Part shown: piece by piece, positions 37,395-44,137 of the stretch | How the letters are laid out: every line of letters starts with the position of its first letter | How positions within the stretch are numbered: position 1 is the stretch's first letter | Assembly: GCF_003326755.1 (NCBI RefSeq) | Contig: NZ_JPWH01000001.1 | Location: 242,227-306,226, forward strand | Length of the DNA stretch: 64,000 bases | Direction: 5' to 3' | From: Thalassospira profundimaris | GTDB lineage: Bacteria; Pseudomonadota; Alphaproteobacteria; Rhodospirillales; Thalassospiraceae | The notes under the pieces: model-generated | The model's database searches: none | Told to the model about the DNA's origin: nothing | What the model saw: the letters and a program-made list of their open reading frames with translations, nothing else | Program-made: the position numbers and the translations under genes

Positions 37395-38297
37395 TTACGC
37401 ATCATCCCAGAAAATCAGGCAATGGTGGGCTGCGGTGCCTGCACGTATGCCATTGCCAACGGCCAGCCCCACCGAACCGGCCGCGATCATGGCATCCCCG
37501 CAGGCAAAAACGCCGGGAATGGTGGTTTCCATCATGGCATCGGTTTGCAGATAGGGGCCAAGTGGGCCCTCGACAAAGGCACAGCCCAGCTGGGATGCGA
37601 TGGGTGATGTGATGGCGGTTCTGGTTTGGATCAGTAACCCGGCCAGGGGAATGTTGCGGCCATCGGTTAAGCGCACAGTTGCCTGATCCCCGGTGATTTC
37701 GGCAACAGGGGTGCGTTCCAGTGTCACCTTGCGCCGTGCAAGCTGGGAAAGCTGAATGTCGGTAGGATCAAAGGCATTATTAAGGAAAAAGGTGGTGGGG
37801 CCCCAGTCGGGCAGCATCAGCGCCTGGTGCATGGCAAGGTCGGAACTGGCAAGCACGCCAAGGGGCTGTTGGTCCATTTCATAACCGTGGCAATAAGGGC
37901 AGTGAAAAACGCGATCCCCCCAGCGTTCAGCAAGGCCGGGTATATCGGGCAGGGTATCGGTGACACCGGTTGCCAGAACGAGGGTGCGCGTCAGATAGCT
38001 TTGCCCGGTTTCGGTTGTGATCTTGAATAATCGGCCCATCTGTTCGGCTGATTGGGCCAGCGTGTTTTCCCAGCTTAGCGTCGGATATTTCAAAAGCTGG
38101 GCGCGGGATGTGGCAATGATGTTATCGGGGCTGGCGCCATCCTGGCCCAAAAAGCCATGAGAATGGCGGGCAAAGCGGTTGCGGCGCACATTACCATCCA
38201 GCACCAGGACTTTTTGCCGGGCGCGGACCAGTTGCAGGGCCGCCGACATGCCCGCAAAGCTGCCGCCAATGATGATCGTATCAAAATCGTGTTGCAT
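37395..38297 (-). CDS. FAD-dependent oxidoreductase, thioredoxin reductase-like
   Basis: This 300-residue flavoprotein has the FAD-binding start DTIIIGGSFAGMSAALQL, a dithiol motif in HCPYCHGYE (near residue 130), and the C-terminal FAD contact GVFACGDAM. The usual NADPH-binding glycine-rich loop (GGGDSA in thioredoxin reductase) reads ASSDLA, so the reductant may differ, as in GliT-like oxidases. GGAAGGAAATCCC before the ATG at 38297 decides the start. It diverges from an Rrf2-type regulator. Confidence 0.9.
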   Translation of the reverse strand: MQHDFDTIIIGGSFAGMSAALQLVRARQKVLVLDGNVRRNRFARHSHGFLGQDGASPDNIIATSRAQLLKYPTLSWENTLAQSAEQMGRLFKITTETGQSYLTRTLVLATGVTDTLPDIPGLAERWGDRVFHCPYCHGYEMDQQPLGVLASSDLAMHQALMLPDWGPTTFFLNNAFDPTDIQLSQLARRKVTLERTPVAEITGDQATVRLTDGRNIPLAGLLIQTRTAITSPIASQLGCAFVEGPLGPYLQTDAMMETTIPGVFACGDAMIAAGSVGLAVGNGIRAGTAAHHCLIFWDDA

Positions 38298-38338
38298 GGG
38301 ATTTCCTTCCATTGGGAGGTGGGGCCACCATTTGCGAT

Positions 38339-38416
38339 CCATGTTTACGTAACTTATGAAGTTTCATAAACATGGAAAGAATGGAGGGTCAAGAAGTTTG
38401 TAACTTTAATTGTTAC
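38339..38416. promoter_or_regulatory. Nested inverted repeats between the oxidoreductase and Rrf2 genes
   Basis: CCATGTTTA (38339-38347) and TAAACATGG (38367-38375) are perfect inverted arms. Inside them lies TTATGAA-GT-TTCATAA (38354-38369). A third dyad GTAAC/GTTAC occupies 38400-38416. They sit in the divergent promoter region and are good candidates for binding sites of the Rrf2-family regulator. Confidence 0.6.
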
Positions 38417-38463
38417 GTGGTGGTGAATTTGCTATAGCTCGATCATGCGAACAGGAGAATGCA

Positions 38464-38973
38464 ATGAGACAGGATCACCGGCTGTCACGGGTGTTACATG
38501 TGCTGATCCACCTGGACCGTCATCGGCCTCACGCCACGTCCGACGAAATCGCCATGATGTTGCGCACCAACCCGGTTGTGGTGCGACGCACGCTGGGCGG
38601 GCTTAAAAAATCTGGCCTGGTGTCATCGGAAAAGGGGCATGGCGGTGGCTGGCAACTGGCGCGTGATCTGGCCGATATTACCTTGCGCGATATATATAAT
38701 GCGCTGGGCGAACCGCCCCTGTTTGCCATTGGCAATGCCGATGAACAGCCACGCTGCCTGGTTGAACAGGCGGTAAATGACGCGATTGACGACACGCTGG
38801 ATTTGGCCCGGACCCTGATGATGGACCGTTTTGCCAGCATCACATTGGCCGATATTGCGGCTGATTTTGACCATCGCCTGAAGGATTACCCCGAAGAAGC
38901 CCGCCGCTTTGGCCACATCCGCGATGATGATGCCGTAAAAGAGGATAGGCAGGAAGGCAGCAAAGCCGGCTAG
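38464..38973 (+). CDS. Rrf2-family transcriptional regulator
   Basis: This 169-residue regulator has an N-terminal winged helix (RLSRVLHVLIHLDRH, TSDEIAMMLRTNPVVVRRTLGGLKKSGLVSSEKGHGGGW), which is the Rrf2 signature. Only one Cys (in PRCLVEQA) is present in the region where iron-sulfur Rrf2 proteins have three, so a Fe-S sensor is unlikely and a single-thiol or metabolite sensor is more plausible. AGGAGA before the ATG at 38464 decides the start. It is divergent from the flavoprotein gene, its likely target. Confidence 0.9.
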   Translation: MRQDHRLSRVLHVLIHLDRHRPHATSDEIAMMLRTNPVVVRRTLGGLKKSGLVSSEKGHGGGWQLARDLADITLRDIYNALGEPPLFAIGNADEQPRCLVEQAVNDAIDDTLDLARTLMMDRFASITLADIAADFDHRLKDYPEEARRFGHIRDDDAVKEDRQEGSKAG

Positions 38974-39008
38974 AGATATGCGTTCATGCAGGCCGGACGG
39001 CCGGAATG

Positions 39009-39917
39009 CTATGTATGTAGCGGCCAGGCGCGGATGAAATCGATAAAGGCTCGCAAGGGCGAAGGGACCAGCCTGCGCCCGGGATAATAAAGTTTGGGAC
39101 CGGGAAAAGAGGGCCACCATTCTTCAAGAATTGGCAGTAGCGAACCTTCCTTGAAAAAGGGTGTCAGCCAGTCTTCAAACAGATAGATAATGCCAATGCC
39201 GCCCTTGGCGACCTCCACGGCCAGGTCGGTGCCACCCCCCGGACGCATGATAAACGGGCCTGTGACGGCGACTTCCAGGGTTTGATCCGCTTTTTCAAAT
39301 TCCCACGGGAACATGGCACCGCTGGCAAAACGCCCGCGAATGCAGGAATGATCCAGCAGGTCCTGCGGATGCTGCGGGGTGCCGTTGCGGGCGAGATAAT
39401 CTGGCGAGGCGGCCGCCGCGAATCGCTGTTTTCGCGGGCCGATGGGAATGGCGATCATGTCCTGTTCCAGGCGTTCGTCATAGCGAATGCCGGCATCGCA
39501 GCCTTCGGCCATTAAATCGACGAAGCTTTCCTCGGTAATGATTTCAAGCAGGATTTCGGGATATTTTGCCAGAAAGGCGGGGATGATTTCGGGCAGGGCC
39601 AGGCGCGCCGCACTGACGGGAATATTCAGCCGCAAGGTGCCCGCCGGGCGATCACGATAGCCATTCACCACATCCAGGGCATTGGCAACTTCGCCCAATG
39701 CCGGTTCCAACCGGGCCAGCAGGCCATTGCCCGCCGCGGTTAGGGCAACACTGCGGGTGGTGCGGTTAAACAGGCGCACCCCGAGGCGCGTTTCAAGGCG
39801 GCGAATCGCATCGCTCAGTGCGGATGCGCTGCCGCCGCTCAGCCTTGCCCCCTCGCGGAAACCACCAGCGCGGGCGACGGTTAAAAAGGCATTCAGATCG
39901 CCAAGATCAACATTCAT
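39009..39917 (-). CDS. LysR-family transcriptional regulator
   Basis: This 302-residue regulator has the N-terminal helix-turn-helix LNAFLTVARAGGFREGARLSGGSASALSDAIRRLETRLGVRLFNR, cut here only by description, and a C-terminal periplasmic-binding-type effector domain (GTLRLNIPVSAARLALPEIIP onward). It is divergent from the aldo/keto reductase at 40012 with a 94-base gap, so it very likely controls it. The effector is unknown. Confidence 0.93.
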   Translation of the reverse strand: MNVDLGDLNAFLTVARAGGFREGARLSGGSASALSDAIRRLETRLGVRLFNRTTRSVALTAAGNGLLARLEPALGEVANALDVVNGYRDRPAGTLRLNIPVSAARLALPEIIPAFLAKYPEILLEIITEESFVDLMAEGCDAGIRYDERLEQDMIAIPIGPRKQRFAAAASPDYLARNGTPQHPQDLLDHSCIRGRFASGAMFPWEFEKADQTLEVAVTGPFIMRPGGGTDLAVEVAKGGIGIIYLFEDWLTPFFKEGSLLPILEEWWPSFPGPKLYYPGRRLVPSPLRAFIDFIRAWPLHT

Positions 39918-40011
39918 TGTTCGTTATTCCGTACAAGTTGTTCAGATTGTGCCTAATTGTCGATCAGTGTTGCAAGCGTTAGCTTTGGGTCATCCAGAAA
40001 GGAGATTCCCA

Positions 40012-40911
40012 ATGTCCATCATCGATCAATCAGGAACATTTCAATTTGCCGGTCATACAGTAAAGCGCATGGGCTATGGTGCCATGCAGCTTGCCGGGCC
40101 CGGTGTGTTTGGTCCGCCGCGTGACCCCAAGGCGGCAGAACAGGTTTTGCATGCCGCGATAGAGGCGGGCATCAACCATATCGACACCAGCGATTTTTAC
40201 GGCCCACACGTTACCAACCAGATCATTCGCAAGGCATTGCACCCTTATCCGGATGACTTGCTGATCGTGACCAAGATCGCAGCGCGGCGCGATGAAACCG
40301 GTGCGTGGTTGCCCGCCATGTCACCCGCCGAACTGACGCAGGCGGTGCATGACAATTTGCGCAATCTGGGGCTGGATTGCCTGGAGGTTGTCAATTTCCG
40401 CAGTATGCATGGCATTCATGGCCCGGCAGAAGGATCAATCGCTGAACCGCTTTCGGTTTTGGCGGACCTTAAAAAGCAGGGCCTTATTCGCCATCTGGGG
40501 CTTAGCAATGTTACCGCGACGCAAATTCGCGAAGGCATGGGCATTACCGACATTGTATGTGTGCAGAACCACTATAATCTGGCACACCGCCATGATGATG
40601 CGATGATCGATGAGCTGGCAAAACAGAATATCGCCTATGTGCCGTTCTTCCCGCTGGGTGGTTTTTCGCCCCTACAATCGCAGATCCTGTTTGATATTGC
40701 CGCGCGCCTTCAACTGACGCCAATGCAGGTTGCGCTGGCCTGGTTGCTGCAACGTGCGCCCAATATCCTGCTGATTCCCGGCACGTCATCGGTTGCCCAC
40801 TTGCGGGAAAATATTGCGGCTTCGGGTGTGGAGCTTTCGGCGCAAATCGTTGCCGAACTTGATGGCGTTTGGGAAGCGGCCCAAAACGCCCCGGCGATTG
40901 ATCATCCCTGA
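40012..40911 (+). CDS. Aldo/keto reductase family oxidoreductase
   Basis: This 299-residue protein has the AKR fold: VKRMGYGAMQLAGPGVFG, the Asp-Tyr pair in HIDTSDFYGPHV, Lys in LIVTKIAARR, and C-terminal ILLIPGTSSVAHLRENI. A His is found in FRSMHGIHG where family members place the loop His. AAAGGAGATTCCCA before the ATG at 40012 is a near-perfect ribosome binding site; a long in-frame extension upstream (to 39682) is antisense to the LysR gene and not credible. The substrate is unknown. Confidence 0.92.
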   Translation: MSIIDQSGTFQFAGHTVKRMGYGAMQLAGPGVFGPPRDPKAAEQVLHAAIEAGINHIDTSDFYGPHVTNQIIRKALHPYPDDLLIVTKIAARRDETGAWLPAMSPAELTQAVHDNLRNLGLDCLEVVNFRSMHGIHGPAEGSIAEPLSVLADLKKQGLIRHLGLSNVTATQIREGMGITDIVCVQNHYNLAHRHDDAMIDELAKQNIAYVPFFPLGGFSPLQSQILFDIAARLQLTPMQVALAWLLQRAPNILLIPGTSSVAHLRENIAASGVELSAQIVAELDGVWEAAQNAPAIDHP

Positions 40912-40942
40912 TTCAATCTGATTGGGTAATGGTTGGTGCGTG

Positions 40943-40960
40943 GCCGGTTATTAAACCGGC
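40943..40960 (+). terminator. Short stem-loop after the aldo/keto reductase gene
   Basis: GCCGGTT and AACCGGC pair around ATTA. No T-run follows, so it is only a possible terminator. Confidence 0.4.
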
Positions 40961-41110
40961 ATTGCTGTCAGACAGGATTAAAGGGGGGATGTGTTGGCAT
41001 TGCCCCTTTTTTTCCGGGTGATATTTGCGCGGTTCCCGCCGTTTCATCGGTTGGCGCGATGTGCTAAAGCAAATGGCATATTGAACGGATTTGCCTACAG
41101 GAGGCTAAAA

Positions 41111-41911
41111 ATGAAAATCGGGATTGTCGGGTGTGCCGGACGGATGGGACGGATGCTGGTCGCGGAAACGGTCAAAACTGGCGGCTGTGAAATTGGCGGG
41201 GGAACCGACCTTCCGGGCAGTTCCTTTGTGGGTAAGGATATTGCGCTGGTGGCCGGGCTGGAAGAATGCGGCATTGCCATTGGCGATGACCCCAAGGCCC
41301 TGTTCAACGGGGTTGATGCGGTGATTGATTTTACCGCCCCGGCAGCGACCATGAAGCATGCGGCGCTGGCCGCCGAAACCGGGACGGTATTGGTGATTGG
41401 CACGACCGGCCTGTCGGCGGATCAGAAAGCAGAGCTTGAAAAGGCTGCCGAAAAAACAGCGATTGTTTTTGCCCCGAATATGAGTGTTGGCGTTAATCTG
41501 GCCTTTGCCCTGGTCGAGAAGGTTGCTGCAATTCTGGACAAGGACACAGCCGATATTGAAATTGTGGAAATGCACCACAAGCACAAGGTTGATGCACCGT
41601 CTGGCACCGCATTGGGCCTGGGCGAAGCAGCGGCACGCGGTCGGGGTGTGGCGCTTGATGACGTTGCCGTGCGTTCCCGTGATGGTCATACTGGCGCCCG
41701 TGAAGATGGGGCAATCGGCTTTGCCACCCTGCGCGGCGGGGATGTGATCGGCGATCATACCGTGGTTTTTGCCTGTGAGGGCGAACGTATCGAGATTACG
41801 CACAAGGCTTCGTCGCGCGAAGTTTTTGCCAAGGGGGCGGTTCGGGCGGCGAAATGGGCCTTTGGCAAGGATGCCGGGCTTTATGCCATGTCCGATGTAC
41901 TGGGCCTTTAA
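41111..41911 (+). CDS. dapB: 4-hydroxy-tetrahydrodipicolinate reductase DapB
   Basis: It reduces the heterocyclic intermediate in lysine and diaminopimelate biosynthesis. The 266-residue protein has the nucleotide-binding IGIVGCAGRMGRMLV, GTTGLS, and the active-site segment EIVEMHHKHKVDAPSGTALG with the His-His-Lys set. AGGAGG lies before the ATG at 41111, where the conserved sequence begins; an in-frame upstream ATG is rejected. It is transcribed alone and closed by a convergent stem-loop. Confidence 0.97.
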   Translation: MKIGIVGCAGRMGRMLVAETVKTGGCEIGGGTDLPGSSFVGKDIALVAGLEECGIAIGDDPKALFNGVDAVIDFTAPAATMKHAALAAETGTVLVIGTTGLSADQKAELEKAAEKTAIVFAPNMSVGVNLAFALVEKVAAILDKDTADIEIVEMHHKHKVDAPSGTALGLGEAAARGRGVALDDVAVRSRDGHTGAREDGAIGFATLRGGDVIGDHTVVFACEGERIEITHKASSREVFAKGAVRAAKWAFGKDAGLYAMSDVLGL

Positions 41912-41937
41912 GAGACCGGATTGGCAGCATGATACTT

Positions 41938-41966
41938 GGAAAGACTATTGGGATAATAGTCTTTCC
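41938..41966. terminator. Bidirectional stem-loop between dapB and a solute-binding protein gene
   Basis: GGAAAGACTATT and AATAGTCTTTCC form a perfect 12-base stem with a GGGAT loop. It overlaps the stop codon of the leftward gene. No long T-run is seen. Confidence 0.6.
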
Positions 41967-42757
41967 TGTTGTGCGGAAATCAGGTTGCTGCCTTGATTTT
42001 GAAGGCCGTAATTGAACAGGTCGCGTAACTGGCGGCCCTGTTCGGTTTTGCGGAAAACCACATGCAGGGTTTTGGTGCCCAGCAGGTGAGGATGAAAAAC
42101 AAATTCCTGCGAAACAGCCGAGAATTCGGGCATGGTCCTGATCCAGTAATGCAGGACCTGTTCATCCATGACGGCGGCGTCAATCCGTTTGGCGTGCAGC
42201 AGACGAAGGAGCGTTACATCGTCATTGGCTGCCAGGGTTTTTAAATCGCCATTTTTCATCATGCGGTCAAAAACCGGTTCATTGACATATCCGGCCACTA
42301 CCCCGATCCGCCATTTTTTCAAATCATCCGGCACCGTCCAGTCAAATGCCGATCCGGCCAGCGAGACAAACCCCAGGGCGCTGTTGCCAATCGAGTCGGA
42401 AAAATAGAATTGTTTTTCCAGGTCGGCGGATTTGTATTCGGGATAATATCCGATCAGGCTTTCATCGGAATGCAGGCTGTCGAGAACGCGCCGCCACGGA
42501 TAGAAAACCGTTGTCATGCCGATATTGCTCACCGCGAAGGCCTGGCGTGAAATAATGGCACTGCTTCCCTGTCCGCGCAGGTTTTCGCCAGTGTAAGGCG
42601 GCCAGTCCAGCGATGCGAGGCGCACGGTTGTACCGGCAAAGGGCGAGGATGTCGTGTCGGCGGCAAGAACGCTATGGGGAATATACAGCACAAAAAACGC
42701 CGCGATCACGGCACGCCAGCGATGCCATCTATTTGTCGTTGCGTTTTTGATCATCAT
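41945..42757 (-). CDS. Family 3 extracellular solute-binding protein (copy 1)
   Basis: This 270-residue periplasmic protein has a signal peptide (VIAAFFVLYIPHSVLAA, cleavage near residue 33) and a type 2 periplasmic-binding fold of the amino acid-binding SBP_bac_3 kind. Marks include LASLDWPPYTGENLRGQG, FYPWRRVLDSL, WRIGVVAGYV and RIDAAVMDEQVLHYW. No permease or ATPase gene is near, so it may serve a distant transporter or act as a sensor. It resembles the next gene along most of its length and is probably a tandem duplicate. Confidence 0.85.
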   Translation of the reverse strand: MMIKNATTNRWHRWRAVIAAFFVLYIPHSVLAADTTSSPFAGTTVRLASLDWPPYTGENLRGQGSSAIISRQAFAVSNIGMTTVFYPWRRVLDSLHSDESLIGYYPEYKSADLEKQFYFSDSIGNSALGFVSLAGSAFDWTVPDDLKKWRIGVVAGYVNEPVFDRMMKNGDLKTLAANDDVTLLRLLHAKRIDAAVMDEQVLHYWIRTMPEFSAVSQEFVFHPHLLGTKTLHVVFRKTEQGRQLRDLFNYGLQNQGSNLISAQQERLLSQ

Positions 42758-42992
42758 CCCATGACCCGTGATGGCGTCGATAAAGTCTGTCGGTTTGCAA
42801 AATTGCCTGGCATCATTCAGTTCGACATTTGTTCAGTGTCCATCAGATTTTGCCACAGACAAGGGTTTTCAAGCGGGAAAGCAATTTTTTCATCGCCCTG
42901 TCATCTTTATCTGACCAGATATCGCAACTGTGTTGCTGCCACGATGTAAGGTTTGCCCGATTCATTGCAGCACTGACCAAAGGAAAATCCCT

Positions 42993-43832
42993 TTAATTGG
43001 TCGGGAATTTCGTGGGGGGAACATGACGGGCGGGACAATTATTGTCCGGGCATTGCAGGGCGCTTAAACCGCGATCAAAGGCGTTGCGTAACGCCTTGCC
43101 TTCGGGGGTGTGATGAAACCCCACATGAAGGCTTTTGTTTTCCAGAATATTGGGATGAAAATAAAACCAGCGCCGGGTTTGGTCAAAATCCGGGTTGGTA
43201 TCAAGGATATGGCGCATGACCAGTTGATCCATAACCACGACATCAACCCGACCGGCAGCGAGAAGCCGCAACAGGGTCGTATCGTCGTGGGTTTCAACAA
43301 TATGCAGCTTTCCATCCTGCACATACTGGTCGAAATCGCTGCCATTGCTATATCCGCGCACCACACCAATGGTAAGATTGGTCAGGTCATCGAGAGTTTG
43401 CCAGTCGAATGCCGAGCCGTGGTAATAGACAAATCCGACCGGGCTGCGAACGATGGTCCGTGACAAAAAGAACCCTTTTTGACGTTGTGGATTGTCATAG
43501 ATCGGGAAAATGGCATCGGGCCGGTGACCGGTGCCAGGGGTGTTCTCCGTGTTGAAATTTTGCAGGCTGCGTTGCCAGGGCATGAATTCGATATGGACAG
43601 AGATATTTTCGCGGGCAAAGGCTGCGCGAACGATAATGCTGGCAAGCCCCTGACCGGGCAGGTGTTCGCTGCTATAAGGCGGCCATTCGGTGGTTTGCAG
43701 ATCGATCGTGATATTGTGTTTCAGGCCGAAAGGCGGGCCATTCGTTTCGGCGTAGACAGGCACATATAACACAGCAACCGTTAACCCGGTCAGCAATGCG
43801 ATAAAACAGAGCTGTTTTGCCAGGGCTGCCAC
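42993..43832 (-). CDS. Family 3 extracellular solute-binding protein (copy 2)
   Basis: This 279-residue paralogue of the previous gene has a signal peptide (LCFIALLTGLTVAVLYVPVYA), then TTEWPPYSSEHLPGQGLASIIVRAAF, FMPWQRSLQNF, LTIGVVRGYSNGSDFDQY and RVDVVVMDQLVMRHI. The GTG at 43832 has AAGGGAG 8 bases upstream and gives a sensible signal peptide; an ATG at 43937 would add 35 residues that do not fit. Both copies lie on the same strand 235 bases apart. A C-terminal Cys pair (QCPDNNCP) is specific to this copy. Confidence 0.83.
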   Translation of the reverse strand: MAALAKQLCFIALLTGLTVAVLYVPVYAETNGPPFGLKHNITIDLQTTEWPPYSSEHLPGQGLASIIVRAAFARENISVHIEFMPWQRSLQNFNTENTPGTGHRPDAIFPIYDNPQRQKGFFLSRTIVRSPVGFVYYHGSAFDWQTLDDLTNLTIGVVRGYSNGSDFDQYVQDGKLHIVETHDDTTLLRLLAAGRVDVVVMDQLVMRHILDTNPDFDQTRRWFYFHPNILENKSLHVGFHHTPEGKALRNAFDRGLSALQCPDNNCPARHVPPTKFPTN

Positions 43833-44137
43833 GCCGTGTGCTCCCTTACGATGATCTATCACCTTAGGGTAGCAGTGATTATACCAATAATAAATCAATT
43901 CATGCGACAGTGTTTGACTATTTTGGAAAATAATCATCGCCTGAATGTTTTTACCAAACGGGGAGTTTTAGAATGCGTTCAGTTTTAAAGACCCCATACT
44001 TCTGAGGCGGGTGCTTTTTGCTGTTTTTAAAGTTATTTTAGTTCAAAATTAGAATTACTAAAGCAGGACAACATGGAATCAGGGTCGGGTTTTATTCCCG
44101 ACCCTGATTTGACTCCAAAGCAATCCAATTGATCTTA
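43833..44137. other. Intergenic region between the solute-binding protein gene and polA
   Basis: No gene of normal size is seen in these 305 bases. It is AT-rich and contains the long inverted repeat at 44077-44109. A 10-codon frame at about 43973 follows GGGGAG but cannot be supported as a gene. Confidence 0.45.
44077..44109 (-). terminator. Perfect 13-base stem-loop downstream of polA
   Basis: AATCAGGGTCGGG and CCCGACCCTGATT pair perfectly around a 7-base loop, 29 bases past the polA stop. There is no T-run, so it may protect the mRNA end. Confidence 0.6.

Noticed and set aside
39682..40011. N-terminal extension of the aldo/keto reductase
   Set aside because: It is antisense to the LysR gene, and a near-perfect ribosome binding site marks the ATG at 40012.
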